Below are positions 35,608 through 45,202 of a stretch of DNA of 64,000 nucleotides, piece by piece (the first letter of the stretch is position 1; each line of letters begins with the position of its first letter). This DNA comes from Shinella sp. CPCC 101442 (GTDB taxonomy: Bacteria > Pseudomonadota > Alphaproteobacteria > Rhizobiales > Rhizobiaceae). The translations under genes were made by a program, and so were the position numbers. Location of the stretch: contig NZ_JALIQS010000003.1 in NCBI RefSeq assembly GCF_024704725.1, positions 1 to 64,000 of the forward strand, in the 5' to 3' direction. The notes under the pieces were generated by a model. It saw only the letters and a list, made by a program, of their open reading frames with translations. It was not told the DNA's origin and ran no database searches.

Positions 35608-36219
35608 ATGTATTCCTTCCAGCAAGCATCGCCCGCCGCCCGCAAACCGCAGCCCGACCAGCGGAGCTTTCAGCGTGTTTCGGTGAACCTGCCCGGCCGG
35701 CTGATGCTGCCCAATCACGATGAATACGACTGCTCCGTCATCGACATGTCGCCGGGCGACGCCAGCTTCATCTGCGCCGCCCGCCCCCGCGTCGGCGAAC
35801 GTATCATCGCCTATGTCGATCATCTCGGTCGCATCGAAGGCAACGTCGCAAACCTCAACGACGAAGGCTTTGCGATCACCCTCACCGCCACGGACCGCAA
35901 GCGCGAGAAGCTCGCGGCACAGCTGACCTGGATCGCCAACAAACACGAACTGGGCCTTCCCGAGGACCGTCGCCACAACCGCCTGACACCGCGCAACACG
36001 CGCACCGAAATCACGCTCGATGACGGCCGGCGCTACCCTTGCCGCATCATCGACCTTTCGATGTCCGGCGCGGCCGTCGATATCGACGTGCGCCCGGCAC
36101 TCGGCACGCCCGTGCAGCTCGGCAACATGAAGGGCCGCGTCGTGCGCCATTTCCAGGAAGGCGTGGCGATCGAGTTCTCGTCGGTCCAGCCAAAGGAAGC
36201 GCTCACCTCCTTCCTGTAG
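35608..36219 (+). CDS. Tandem PilZ-domain protein
   Basis: A 203-residue protein with two PilZ units: residues about 22-105 (QRVSVNLPGRLML ... SVIDMSPGDASF) and about 120-200 (RRHNRLTPRNTRTEITLDDG ... IIDLSMSGAAVDID). The second keeps the c-di-GMP signature (RxxxR and DxSxxG), while the first is degenerate (DMSPGD). Such proteins act as c-di-GMP receptors that alter motility or envelope processes. It is followed by a terminator. Confidence 0.9.
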   Translation: MYSFQQASPAARKPQPDQRSFQRVSVNLPGRLMLPNHDEYDCSVIDMSPGDASFICAARPRVGERIIAYVDHLGRIEGNVANLNDEGFAITLTATDRKREKLAAQLTWIANKHELGLPEDRRHNRLTPRNTRTEITLDDGRRYPCRIIDLSMSGAAVDIDVRPALGTPVQLGNMKGRVVRHFQEGVAIEFSSVQPKEALTSFL

Positions 36220-36254
36220 CATTTCGATACGAGACAATGGTGGAACTGTTTCAC

Positions 36255-36274
36255 AAGGGCCCTGCGGGGCCCTT
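36255..36274 (+). terminator. Terminator of the PilZ gene
   Basis: A perfect 8-bp stem AAGGGCCC/GGGCCCTT with a TGCG loop (36255-36274) lies 36 bp past the stop. The downstream bases (TGCTGTTTCAATAC) are only partly T-rich. Confidence 0.7.
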
Positions 36275-36690
36275 TGCTGTTTCAATACGGCGCATCGCAA
36301 ATTCCCCGAATTATTTTTGAACTTTTTTTGCCCCCCGGAATCGCTCCAAAGCGAAGAAAACGCTCGGCGCAAGATCTTTCTGATCCAAAAAGACAGCCAT
36401 CTGACCATGATCGGCCGCACGCGACGCCGGAGCGTCCGCATGCGCAGCGACTGCCGCAGTGAAAATAAAGCCACAAAATCAATTTCTTAGGCGCTTGTCG
36501 TTTGATCGCCGACACACAAATTCCGTTCAAATTTTAATCAAAACCGCATCAAATACAGATAAAAATCAATTCAAGTTTTGTTTTCATTTTATACTTATGC
36601 AATGTTGATTTGAACTAAGTTATACTTCCGACTTTCGCGTAAGATCAAAAAGTCCGTGTCATTGTCCCATCATCAAACGGGGACAGAACA
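36275..36690. other. AT-rich intergenic region before the cysteine peptidase gene
   Basis: About 415 bp, much richer in A/T than the rest of the core genome here, above all 36480-36660. It probably holds the promoter(s) and upstream elements of the gene at 36691. I see no frame with coding character and no strong hairpin. Confidence 0.5.
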
Positions 36691-37290
36691 ATGACAAAAA
36701 CACTTAAGACAGGGGCATTCGCGTTTCTCTTCTCTCTGGCCGCCGCGCAGGCCGCCATGGCCTTGCCGGCCAATATTCCGCTTGCCGGTGCGACCAACCA
36801 GCCGATCGGCCACTACGAATTCTGCAAGCGGTACGCCGACGAATGCGGCTCGAACGGCAAGGATGCCGGCCCGCTCGCTCTGACGCAGGAAAACTGGAAG
36901 ACGATCCTCAACGTCAACTACTCGGCCAACACGGACGTGCAGCCGATGACCGACATGGATATCTACGGCGTCGAGGAAGAATGGGCCTATCCGGATGCGG
37001 TGGGCGACTGCGAAGACTACGTGCTTCTCAAGCGCAAGCGCCTGATCGAAGCCGGCATTTCGCCCTCCAACCTTCTGATCACGGTCGTGCTTCAGCCGAA
37101 CGGCGAAGGCCATGCCGTGCTGACCGTGCGCACCGATCGCGGCGACTTCGTGCTCGACAACATGCGCAACAAGGTCCTGCTCTGGTCCGAAACCGAATAT
37201 CGCTACCTGAAGCGCCAGTCCTCGGCCAATGCCGGCAAGTGGGTCAAGCTTCAGGACGGTCGTGCCGACGCCGTCGGTAGCGTCAAGTAA
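36691..37290 (+). CDS. Periplasmic transglutaminase-like cysteine peptidase (BTLCP, C93)
   Basis: A 199-residue protein with signal peptide (AFAFLFSLAAAQAAMALPAN, cleavage near AMA). The papain-like triad is visible: Cys in AVGDCEDYVLLKRKRL, His in GEGHAVLTV, Asp in FVLDNM. Family members in other bacteria (LapG) cut adhesins under c-di-GMP control; here no lapD-like partner is next to it, and the rhizobial BTLCP substrates are not known. GGGG lies in the leader about 8 bases before the ATG. Confidence 0.9.
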   Translation: MTKTLKTGAFAFLFSLAAAQAAMALPANIPLAGATNQPIGHYEFCKRYADECGSNGKDAGPLALTQENWKTILNVNYSANTDVQPMTDMDIYGVEEEWAYPDAVGDCEDYVLLKRKRLIEAGISPSNLLITVVLQPNGEGHAVLTVRTDRGDFVLDNMRNKVLLWSETEYRYLKRQSSANAGKWVKLQDGRADAVGSVK

Positions 37291-37542
37291 CACTGCCGGC
37301 GCTGATCCCAGCGCCGCATGAGGAGATTGCCCGGCGACCCGCCGGGCACGCAAAAGGGCCCGGTCAGTCCCCCAATCCCCGTCCCGACCTCGGCCCTGCG
37401 GCCGGTTCCGCTGTCCCCGGAACCGGCCGCCCCCTTTTTCGGGCATGCCAGCCCACACCGCAATTCATCGAAAATTAACCATGCTCGCAGAACCTGTCCG
37501 CAAGAGATTCAGGCATATCTGGGTCCCGATTTTCTCAGGGAT

Positions 37543-38316
37543 ATGCGAGAAATGATGGCCTTTGCGACGACAGGCGACGACGAGCACGCACCGCTCCTCT
37601 CCAACCGTCTGCTGGCGCGACTGACCATCGGCGTCGCGGTTCTCGCCAGCCTCACAATCGGCATCAGCCTAGTCGGCCGCATGCTCGGAGAACGCATCGC
37701 CCTGGCAGGCCACACGGAAAATGCCGAGCCGGTCGATGTCATCATCGGCCAGGACCAGATCCGCCTCCCTGCCAATGTCATCCGCTTCGAAGACCAGCGC
37801 CAGACCGGCCGTGCCGAGCGCGTCGATCTCTACCTCACCTGGCCGGAGATGCAGGGTTATACCAATGTCCAACGCAGCCGCTTCAATGACGGCAACCGCC
37901 CGGAAAGCTTGATTTTCCTCAACCTTTCGCAGAGCACCATGTCGAAGGATATGTCCGGCCGGCTGGAGCCGATCTACAGCCACCTCTTCGACGGTCACAC
38001 GGAACTCGGGCCCGCCGCGCTGACGCTGCGCCACCTCAAGGAAAACACCGGCTACGGCGGCGAGGTGTTCTTCACCGGCACACTGCCGGACGGCTCCCCT
38101 TATGCCGTACGCTGCATGATGCCGACGGACGAAGCGCAATCCACCAGTGCGGATTGCCAGCGCGATATCCACATCGGTCGCGATCTTTCCGTGCTTTACC
38201 GCTTTTCGAGCAGACTTTTGCCGCAGTGGCAGGCCATGGAGGCGCGCGTTCGCGACTATCTCGGCCAGTCTTTCGTGCAGAACGGCCGTCTCGTCGCCAC
38301 CGCCCGTGGCCGATAA
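37543..38316 (+). CDS. Membrane-anchored protein of unknown function
   Basis: A 257-residue protein with one N-terminal transmembrane helix (LTIGVAVLASLTIGISLVG, residues about 27-46), then a periplasmic domain (VIIGQDQIRLPANVIRFEDQ; VDLYLTWPEMQGY) rich in Arg and Asp. The Cys pair in RCMMPTDEAQSTSADCQRD may form a disulfide. I do not recognise the family. The frame is open back to 37318, but the ATG at 37543 (or the ATGs at 37552/37555) is more plausible. Confidence 0.7.
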   Translation: MREMMAFATTGDDEHAPLLSNRLLARLTIGVAVLASLTIGISLVGRMLGERIALAGHTENAEPVDVIIGQDQIRLPANVIRFEDQRQTGRAERVDLYLTWPEMQGYTNVQRSRFNDGNRPESLIFLNLSQSTMSKDMSGRLEPIYSHLFDGHTELGPAALTLRHLKENTGYGGEVFFTGTLPDGSPYAVRCMMPTDEAQSTSADCQRDIHIGRDLSVLYRFSSRLLPQWQAMEARVRDYLGQSFVQNGRLVATARGR

Positions 38317-38436
38317 AAAAGCGTCAATCTCAGAAACCAATGATTCATCATAAACCGATTGGTAACGCTGTCCCCGCTACTGTGCTGCCAACGGTCGTTC
38401 AGGGACCTCCGCCTGAACGCCATCTGCAATCCGAGA

Positions 38437-39915
38437 ATGAAGAGTAACGTAGTGTCCCGTTCCGTATTCCTCGATTTCCTCCCCCGCTCCTGTCAGGCAG
38501 TTGCCACTGTGGCGAAAGGTCTGGTGATGGTCGGGATGGTCGCCACCGTCGCAGTTGCGACGCCCGCGCAAGCCGCCCCGAAATATGCCGGCATCGTGAT
38601 CGACGTCAAAACCGGCAAGGTGCTCTACAGCGAGGATGCCGACGAGCTGCGTTACCCGGCGTCTCTCACCAAGATGATGACGCTGTACCTGACATTCGAA
38701 GCGCTCGAAGCCGGGAAAATCCGTCTCAACACCCGCGTTCCCTTCTCGAAGAATGCCGCAAGCGAACCGCCGACCAAGCTCGGTGTCGGCGTCGGCAACG
38801 CGATCACGGTCGAACAGGCCATGCTCGGCCTCATCACGCGCTCGGCGAACGACGCCTCGACGGCGCTTGCCGAAATGCTGGGCGGCTCGGAAGAGCGTTT
38901 TGCCCGCATCATGACGCAGAAAGCCCGGGCGCTCGGCATGACGCGCACCACCTACCGCAACGCCAACGGGCTGCCCAACACGGCGCAGGTCACGACCGCC
39001 CGTGACCAGGCTCGCCTCGGCATCGCGCTTCGCCAGCATTTCCCGCAATATTACGACTACTTCTCGGTTCGCAGCTTCCGCTTCGGCAAGCAGACCATCA
39101 ACGGCCACAACCGCCTGCTCGGCAGCGTGCGCGGCGTCGATGGCATCAAGACCGGCTATACCCGCGCCTCCGGCTACAACCTGGTGACCTCGGCGGTTGC
39201 CGATGGCCGCAGCGTCGTCGGCGTCGTGCTCGGCGGCCGTTCGGGTGGCGCCCGCGACCAGCAGATGCGCAAGCTGATCGCCGCCTACATGCCGAAGGCC
39301 TCGCGCCGCGGCGGTGGCGACCTGATCGCCGAAACCAAGGATGCGCCGACGCTGACCGCCGAAGTCGCAAGCGAAGCGGTGACCGCCTCGGCAAGCGGTA
39401 CGCTCAGCAACCGCGCGATGGAACTGCCGGAAAACGGCCCGATCCCGACCTATCGCTACAACGAAGCCCGCATCGAGACGGCCTATGCCGCGACATCGGG
39501 TGCAAACGAGATCATCGGCAAGCGTGCGCTTGCCGCGACGCTCAAGCTGCAGCGTGAAAGCGTCGTTCCGGCGGAAGACCTGACGGAACAGGGCGATACG
39601 GGCGACGCGCTCGACAAGCTGACGACTTCCTCGACCACCACGGCGGCCATAGCGTCTGAATCCACGCCCTCCGGCTGGGTCATTCAGATCGGTGCCACGC
39701 CGGACAAGGGCCAGGCGCAGGAGCTGCTCTCCAAGGCAAAGAACTCCGGCGGCAAGGCGCTTTCGAGCGCGATGCCCTTCACGGTCGCCGTCAACAGCGG
39801 CAGCGGCGAACTCTATCGTGCCCGCTTTGGCGGTTTCGACAACCAGAACGGCGCAGCCGCTGCCTGCAAGGTGCTGAAGCGCAAGGGTTTTGCCTGCTGG
39901 GCCAGCCAGCAGTAA
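38437..39915 (+). CDS. dacA: D-alanyl-D-alanine carboxypeptidase with SPOR domain
   Basis: It trims pentapeptide stems of peptidoglycan in the periplasm. The protein has 492 residues: signal sequence ending about residue 46 (ATPAQAAPKY), the penicillin-binding triad SLTK, SAN and KTG (GIKTGYTRASGYN), a linker rich in Ala/Thr/Glu, and a C-terminal SPOR domain (SGWVIQIGATPDKGQAQELL) that binds denuded septal glycan. I start at ATG 38437; a frame to 38359 is open but would precede the signal peptide. Typical of PBP5/6 relatives in rhizobia. Confidence 0.93.
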   Translation: MKSNVVSRSVFLDFLPRSCQAVATVAKGLVMVGMVATVAVATPAQAAPKYAGIVIDVKTGKVLYSEDADELRYPASLTKMMTLYLTFEALEAGKIRLNTRVPFSKNAASEPPTKLGVGVGNAITVEQAMLGLITRSANDASTALAEMLGGSEERFARIMTQKARALGMTRTTYRNANGLPNTAQVTTARDQARLGIALRQHFPQYYDYFSVRSFRFGKQTINGHNRLLGSVRGVDGIKTGYTRASGYNLVTSAVADGRSVVGVVLGGRSGGARDQQMRKLIAAYMPKASRRGGGDLIAETKDAPTLTAEVASEAVTASASGTLSNRAMELPENGPIPTYRYNEARIETAYAATSGANEIIGKRALAATLKLQRESVVPAEDLTEQGDTGDALDKLTTSSTTTAAIASESTPSGWVIQIGATPDKGQAQELLSKAKNSGGKALSSAMPFTVAVNSGSGELYRARFGGFDNQNGAAAACKVLKRKGFACWASQQ

Positions 39916-40078
39916 CGAGATTGGACTGCGCTCAGCGGCGCAGTCTCCGAACTACCGTCTTGCGCCCGCAACAGCATCGGTCAGGTATTGCGTACCGATG
40001 GCTGCGGGGGGAAGACAGGCGGGTGTCGCATGTAGCGGCTCTGCCATCCTCGGTTGGGTAATGCGTACGAGGCAGATC

Positions 40079-40351
40079 ATGGCGATGAACGAAAACCTTT
40101 TCGATGTTCCCACCGCAGCGCGCGACGAAAAGCGCCGGCCGCTGAAGGGCACGCTCCACCCGCTGCACGAAGCAGCGATGCGGATCGCGGATATCGGGCT
40201 GGGCCGTTCGCGCAACAAGACGAAGGATCTCGTCGGCATGCTGCTGGCACACGGCGCACGCGCCTGGCGTTCCGGCCAGCCGTCCGCCGGGATCCACCTC
40301 CATGTCGGCGTCAGTGAACGCCGCTACCCGGTGCGCATGCGCCTGCGCTGA
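40079..40351 (+). CDS. Small conserved-looking protein, function unknown
   Basis: A 90-residue basic protein (LHPLHEAAMRIADIGLGRSR; LLAHGARAWRSGQPSAGIHLH) with no signal peptide or membrane helix. GAGG lies six bases before the ATG at 40079; a second in-frame ATG is at 40085. I do not recognise a family. It is convergent with the DUF1489 gene, with 19 bp between. Confidence 0.6.
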   Translation: MAMNENLFDVPTAARDEKRRPLKGTLHPLHEAAMRIADIGLGRSRNKTKDLVGMLLAHGARAWRSGQPSAGIHLHVGVSERRYPVRMRLR

Positions 40352-40370
40352 CAGTCAGCGTTCTGGGAGT

Positions 40371-40808
40371 TCAGAGAAGGCCGAGTTCGGCGAGTTCGCG
40401 CCGCAGCTCCAGCGGCAGGTCGGCCGTTCCCTCGCCCATATCCTTGAGATCGCGCGGGGCATCCTCTTCAGTCAGGTAGCGCCATCCCTGGAAAGCGCGG
40501 CGCGGCTGGAATTCGGTCTCGATCACTTCCGGTCCCAGCACCAGTTCGCAGCGCGAAATACCGTCGACATCCGTAAAGCTCTTCAGGCCAAGCAGACGCT
40601 GGCGGGCCTGTACCTGGCCCTTGATGACCCAATAGAGTGAGCCGCCGTCCAGCAGCTCCTGATCCCGCTTCGGGATCATGCGGGTGACATGGCTCGAATG
40701 CGGCTCCATGCCCGCCGCGATCGCGATCAGCGACCGTTCGGATACCCATTCGCGCAGATCGTCGATCGTATCAGCGCCGACGCAGAGTTTGATGAGATGT
40801 AGGGCCAT
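40371..40808 (-). CDS. DUF1489 family protein
   Basis: A 145-residue cytosolic protein of a family nearly restricted to alphaproteobacteria: HLIKLCVGADTIDDLREW at the start, MIPKRDQELLDGGSLYWVIKG and QGWRYLTEEDAPRDL. The role is not known. It lies upstream of nothing on its strand; its own start precedes an intergenic region of 74 bp to sdaA. Confidence 0.9.
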   Translation of the reverse strand: MALHLIKLCVGADTIDDLREWVSERSLIAIAAGMEPHSSHVTRMIPKRDQELLDGGSLYWVIKGQVQARQRLLGLKSFTDVDGISRCELVLGPEVIETEFQPRRAFQGWRYLTEEDAPRDLKDMGEGTADLPLELRRELAELGLL

Positions 40809-40882
40809 GGTTCTTTGAACGCCCTTGCGGCGGCCGGGTCAAGGGGCCGCCGCGTCGCATTCCACAGGGAACGAAGAGACGA

Positions 40883-42283
40883 TCAACACTCCACCACGTT
40901 GACGGCGAGGCCGCCGGTGGAGGTTTCCTTGTATTTCTCGTTCATATCGACGCCGGTCTGGCGCATCGTCTCGATACAGGCGTCGAGCGGCACGAAATGC
41001 TGGCCGTCGCCCTTGAGGGACAACGATGCGGCCGTGACCGCCTTGACGGCGCCCAGCGCATTGCGCTCGATGCACGGCACCTGCACGAGGCCGGCGATGG
41101 GGTCGCAGGTCATGCCGAGATGGTGCTCCAGTGCGATTTCCGCAGCGTTCTCCACCTGCTCGGGCGAACCGCCCATGACGGCGGCAAGGCCGGCGGCGGC
41201 CATGGCGGAGGCGGAGCCCACCTCGCCCTGACAGCCGACTTCGGCGCCCGATATCGAGGCATTGTGCTTGATGATGCCGCCGACGGCGGCGGCCGTCAGC
41301 AGGTAATCGCGAATGCCGTCCTGGTCGGCATCCTCGTGGAAATGCAGGTAGTAGCGGATCGTCGCGGGCACGACGCCGGCCGCGCCATTGGTCGGCGAGG
41401 TCACGACGCGGCCGCCGGCGGCGTTCTCCTCGTTGACGGCCATGGCATAGACGGAGAGCCAGTCATTGGCGAGCAGCGGATTGGCCTTGTTGGAACGCCA
41501 CTCCTCCTGCAGCTTGTCGTGGATCGAGCGGGCGCGACGGCGGACCTTCAGGCCGCCAGGCATGATGCCCTCGTTCTTGAGGCCGCGGTCGATGCAGCTC
41601 TTCATGGCGCCCCAGATCCGGTCGAGGCCGGCGTCCAGCTCCTCGCGCGACATCGTCGCTTCCTCGTTGGCGCGCTTCATCTGGGCAATCGTCATGCCCG
41701 AGCGTGCGGCCATTTCGAGCATCTGCTTGGCGGAGGCGAAGGGGAACGGCACCTTTTTGTCGCCGGCCTTCGCCTTGCTGGCACGCATCTGCTCCAGTTC
41801 CGTATCCGTGACGACGAAGCCGCCGCCGACCGAGTAGTAGATACGTTTCAACAGAAGACGGTCGTCGCGGTCATAGGCGGAGAAGGTCATGCCATTGGCG
41901 TGGCCGGGCAGCGGGTTCTTCTTGTCGAAGATCAGGTCGGTCTTCGGCTGGAAGGCATAACCGGGATGGCCCGGCGGCGTGACGCGGCCAGTACGCTCGA
42001 CGTCACCGACGATCGCATCCATCCGGTCGGGATCGACGGTGTCCGGCCGCTCGCCCATCAGGCCGAGAATAACCGCACGGTCGGAGCCGTGGCCGACGCC
42101 GGTATAGGCGAGCGAGCCATGCAGGCTCATGCGAATCGTCGCGACATGGGCGTTCGACGGGCGCGGCCAGTCATCGGAGAGGATCAGGTCGAGAAAGCGG
42201 TTCGCCGCAGACATCGGCCCCATCGTGTGGGAGCTCGACGGACCGATACCGATCTTGAAGACATCAAAAACCGAAAGGAACAT
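40883..42283 (-). CDS. sdaA: L-serine ammonia-lyase, iron-sulfur type
   Basis: It deaminates L-serine to pyruvate. The 466-residue single-chain enzyme has an N-terminal beta domain with [12 protein letters not shown] and a C-terminal alpha domain with cluster ligands in [37 protein letters not shown] and the C-terminal VNVVEC tail, which in this family inserts into the active site. A terminator and a small membrane-peptide gene lie upstream. Confidence 0.96.
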   Translation of the reverse strand: MFLSVFDVFKIGIGPSSSHTMGPMSAANRFLDLILSDDWPRPSNAHVATIRMSLHGSLAYTGVGHGSDRAVILGLMGERPDTVDPDRMDAIVGDVERTGRVTPPGHPGYAFQPKTDLIFDKKNPLPGHANGMTFSAYDRDDRLLLKRIYYSVGGGFVVTDTELEQMRASKAKAGDKKVPFPFASAKQMLEMAARSGMTIAQMKRANEEATMSREELDAGLDRIWGAMKSCIDRGLKNEGIMPGGLKVRRRARSIHDKLQEEWRSNKANPLLANDWLSVYAMAVNEENAAGGRVVTSPTNGAAGVVPATIRYYLHFHEDADQDGIRDYLLTAAAVGGIIKHNASISGAEVGCQGEVGSASAMAAAGLAAVMGGSPEQVENAAEIALEHHLGMTCDPIAGLVQVPCIERNALGAVKAVTAASLSLKGDGQHFVPLDACIETMRQTGVDMNEKYKETSTGGLAVNVVEC

Positions 42284-42395
42284 TCCCAGACTTCTCCTCG
42301 CCGCAGCAGGCTACGCATTGACCGTTGAAGCTACGTTATCACGCGGCGCACGCTTGGTGATCTCCCGACATCGGGTTTTACCAGTGCGACATGCG

Positions 42396-42435
42396 AAAAC
42401 AAAAACAGCGCGTCTCGGCTAAGAGCGCGCTGTTT
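42396..42435 (-). terminator. Terminator of the 33-residue peptide gene
   Basis: On the minus strand a 9-bp stem (AACAGCGCG/CGCGCTGTT, 42404-42412 with about 42426-42435) is followed by TTTTTGTTTT. It lies 25 bp past the stop at 42460. Confidence 0.8.
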
Positions 42436-42459
42436 ATGTAGGGATTGGGCCTGATGTTG

Positions 42460-42561
42460 TCAGATGCCGCCGAAGAGATAGGCGATGACCAGAACGGCGC
42501 CAAAACCGATGACTGCACGGGCAGTAACGCCCCAGCAGGATTTCTGAACGGTGCTTTCCAT
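42460..42561 (-). CDS. 33-residue single-pass membrane peptide
   Basis: The frame starts at ATG 42561 with GGGGA a few bases upstream and ends at TGA 42460. The product is MESTVQKSCWGVTARAV followed by a hydrophobic helix IGFGAVLVIAYLFGGI. It has its own intrinsic terminator right after the stop, and the spacing to both neighbours is large, so this is a complete small transcription unit. The function is unknown; small membrane peptides often tune a larger membrane protein. It is easily missed by gene callers because of its length. Confidence 0.68.
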   Translation of the reverse strand: MESTVQKSCWGVTARAVIGFGAVLVIAYLFGGI

Positions 42562-42854
42562 GATTTCCCCGAATGGAAGATGTCGCGCAGCAGCCGATAT
42601 CAGCGCCGCATGAGCCCCTGTTTAATGAAGAATTCATGAAACCGCAATCGCGAAAAATGGCGAAACCAAGGCGGCCATGGCATAGGAGCCCCGCGTTCCA
42701 CGCATGACCTGTCGCAAAATCAGACAGTTGCGCGTCCCTGACGCCCTCTTGTTTCCACACTCCTCCGCCTCCGTTTCGCCCAAGGTCTGAACGCCCTGCA
42801 AACGAGCTTGCTCCGATGCTTGCAAAATGCCGAATCCGTGGCACAAGACGTTTC

Positions 42855-43544
42855 ATGAACACCCCGGATCTCATCGCCCTCGCCCTCTTCCTCGTCCTGT
42901 GGATGGGGTATTCCTGGATAACGGACCGGGCGAAGCTATTCGACCGAGTGAGCCTCACGCGCGCCATGAGTTCGCAGCGCGCGATGTGGATCCGCAACGC
43001 CATGCACCGCGATCTGCGCATGATCGATACGCAGATCATGGCCGGCCTGCAGAACGGCACGGCTTTCTTCGCTTCCACCTCGTTGCTTGCGCTCGGTAGC
43101 TGCTTCGCATTGCTTGGCGCAACGGAACAGGTTTTTGCGATCTTCAACGACCTGCCCTATTTCTTCCACGGCAGCCGCGCCGGCTTCGAAACGAAGGTCG
43201 GCGGCCTCGCCATCATCTTCGGCTACGCCTTCTTCAAGTTCGGCTGGTCCTATCGCCTCTTCAACTATTGCACGATCCTGCTCGGCGCCATGCCGATGAG
43301 CGGCGACATCCACAAGGATCCGGCGGGCGCCGACCTTGCCGCCGACAAGGTGATCCGCATGAACATTCTCGCGGCAAAGCACTTCAACAAGGGGCTGCGC
43401 GCCATCTTCCTGTCGATCGGCTATCTCGGCTGGTTCGTCAGCCCGTTCCTCTTCATCGCCACGACCATCGGCATCATCATCGTGCTCGTGCGCCGTCAGT
43501 TCTATTCGGAAGCGCGCCTCGCCGTGCTCGAAACCGTCGACTGA
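42855..43544 (+). CDS. DUF599 family membrane protein
   Basis: A 229-residue integral membrane protein with about four helices. LFLVLWMGYSWITDR at the N-terminus, MWIRNAMHRDLRMIDTQIMAGLQNG and the central KFGWSYRLFNYCTILLGAMP match DUF599. The function is not known. I use ATG 42855. Confidence 0.88.
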   Translation: MNTPDLIALALFLVLWMGYSWITDRAKLFDRVSLTRAMSSQRAMWIRNAMHRDLRMIDTQIMAGLQNGTAFFASTSLLALGSCFALLGATEQVFAIFNDLPYFFHGSRAGFETKVGGLAIIFGYAFFKFGWSYRLFNYCTILLGAMPMSGDIHKDPAGADLAADKVIRMNILAAKHFNKGLRAIFLSIGYLGWFVSPFLFIATTIGIIIVLVRRQFYSEARLAVLETVD

Positions 43545-43619
43545 CTTCTCCCGACCGGCCTCCTTTCGGCCATCCGCCCGGCGCAAGCTTGGCGTGACAC
43601 TTTCCTATGGACCAAAGCA

Positions 43620-44657
43620 ATGCGGCGACCCCGAACCATGACGACGACGGTGATTGACGGCAATGGGGCAGTGAGCGGCGCTGAAACGCGCCGGCTTCCA
43701 CGCATCCCCCTGATCGACCAGTTGCGCGGCGTGGCCCTGATCGCCATGGCGATCTACCATTTCACCTGGGATCTTGGCTTCTTCGGCTATATCGAACCGG
43801 AAACGGCAACGACCGGCGGCTGGCGCATCTTCGCCCGTATCATTGCCGGCAGCTTCCTCTTCCTCGTCGGCGTCAGCCTGGCGCTTGGCCACCAGAAGGG
43901 TTTTCGGGCAAGGCCGTTCTTCATCCGCCTCGCCAAGGTCGGCGGCGCGGCCCTTGTGATTACCATCGCCACCTGGTTCGCCTTCCCGGACACGTTCATC
44001 TTCTTCGGCATCCTGCATGCCATTGCGGCGACAAGCGTCGTCGGGCTCCTCTTCCTGCGCCTGCCCGTCGCCGTCACGCTGCTTGCCGCGGTAGCCGCCG
44101 TCGCCGCGCCGCTTTATCTCCGCGCGCCGCTCTTCGACCATCCCGCGCTCTGGTGGGTCGGCCTGTCGGTCAATATTCCGCGCTCGAACGACTATGTGCC
44201 GCTGCTGCCATGGCTCGCACCGGCGCTGCTCGGCATCGTGCTTGGCAAGCTTTTCGTGGCAAGCGCGCTTTCCGAACAGTGGGCCGGCCTCGGCGGGCGC
44301 ACGAAAGTCTGGTGGAAAACCCTGCTGGAGACCGCCGGGCGCCACAGTCTCGCCATCTATCTTATCCACCAGCCGTTGCTGATCGCGCTGGTCTACAGTT
44401 TCTCGCTGGTGGTGCCCGCGCCTGCGCCCGATCCAGCCGTCGGCTACACCAAGAGCTGCATGCGCGCCTGCGAGCCCGAACGCGGCGCGGGCTTCTGCCA
44501 AAGCTTCTGCGGCTGCACGCTGACCGGACTGCAGGATCAGAAGCTTTTCGCCGACCTCAACCGCGGCGCGATCGATGTGACGACGGACGAGCGGATCACC
44601 GCGATCTCCTCGCAATGCACGGCAAAGGCCGAAACGGAAACCGACCTCAAGGAGTAG
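43620..44657 (+). CDS. Heparan-alpha-glucosaminide N-acetyltransferase-like membrane protein (DUF1624)
   Basis: A 345-residue polytopic protein with about eight helices. IPLIDQLRGVALIAMAIYHFTWDL and IFARIIAGSFLFLVGVSLALGHQ are the hallmark of the DUF1624/HGSNAT-like transmembrane acyltransferase group. An unusual Cys-rich tail follows (SCMRACEPERGAGFC ... SFCGCTLTGL), a feature of alphaproteobacterial members and possibly a disulfide-bonded periplasmic domain. The start may be ATG 43620 or 43638. Its stop overlaps the ribosome-binding site of the next gene. Confidence 0.85.
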   Translation: MRRPRTMTTTVIDGNGAVSGAETRRLPRIPLIDQLRGVALIAMAIYHFTWDLGFFGYIEPETATTGGWRIFARIIAGSFLFLVGVSLALGHQKGFRARPFFIRLAKVGGAALVITIATWFAFPDTFIFFGILHAIAATSVVGLLFLRLPVAVTLLAAVAAVAAPLYLRAPLFDHPALWWVGLSVNIPRSNDYVPLLPWLAPALLGIVLGKLFVASALSEQWAGLGGRTKVWWKTLLETAGRHSLAIYLIHQPLLIALVYSFSLVVPAPAPDPAVGYTKSCMRACEPERGAGFCQSFCGCTLTGLQDQKLFADLNRGAIDVTTDERITAISSQCTAKAETETDLKE

Positions 44658-44662
44658 GGATC

Positions 44663-45136
44663 ATGAATGCCTATCGCATGAAGCCACTCGCTTTTCCCTG
44701 GCCCCCGCTGATCTACGGCGCGGCGCTCGCGGCGGCCTTCCTGCTCCAGGCGTATTTTCCCCTCGCCGTATCCGAAACCGAGAGTTGGATCGCCACGGCT
44801 GCCGGCAGCGTGCTGATCCTCGTTGCCATCGTGCTCGATGTCTGGGCGATGCGCACGCTGCTCGATTGCCACACGACCATCATGCCGAACCGCTGCTCCA
44901 CCCATCTGGCAACGTCCGGCCCCTACCGCTTCACCCGCAACCCGATCTATCTCGGCTATACGCTGGCGACGGCGGGCATCGGCCTCGTCATGCTCAATCC
45001 CTGGTGTCTCGTGACGGCGACGGTCGCCGCCGGCGTCACCAGCGTCATCGCCATCAAGCGCGAGGAGCTTCACCTGCTCTCCCGCTTCGGCATCGATTTC
45101 GAACGCTACTGCAACGGCACCGCGCGCTGGATCTGA
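44663..45136 (+). CDS. Isoprenylcysteine-carboxyl-methyltransferase-like membrane protein
   Basis: A 157-residue membrane protein with four helices and the ICMT-like pattern TSGPYRFTRNPIYLGYTLATAG followed by IKREELHLLSRFGIDFERYC. GGAG at 44651-44654 lies within the end of the preceding gene, 5 bp between stop and start, so the two are co-translated. The substrate is unknown. A relative lies at 28409-28981. Confidence 0.85.
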   Translation: MNAYRMKPLAFPWPPLIYGAALAAAFLLQAYFPLAVSETESWIATAAGSVLILVAIVLDVWAMRTLLDCHTTIMPNRCSTHLATSGPYRFTRNPIYLGYTLATAGIGLVMLNPWCLVTATVAAGVTSVIAIKREELHLLSRFGIDFERYCNGTARWI

Positions 45137-45202
45137 AACGGACATGGCGCCGGATGAAGTTCATCCAGCGCCATGCAAAACGTGTAGAAAATTCCGTGCG
45201 TC

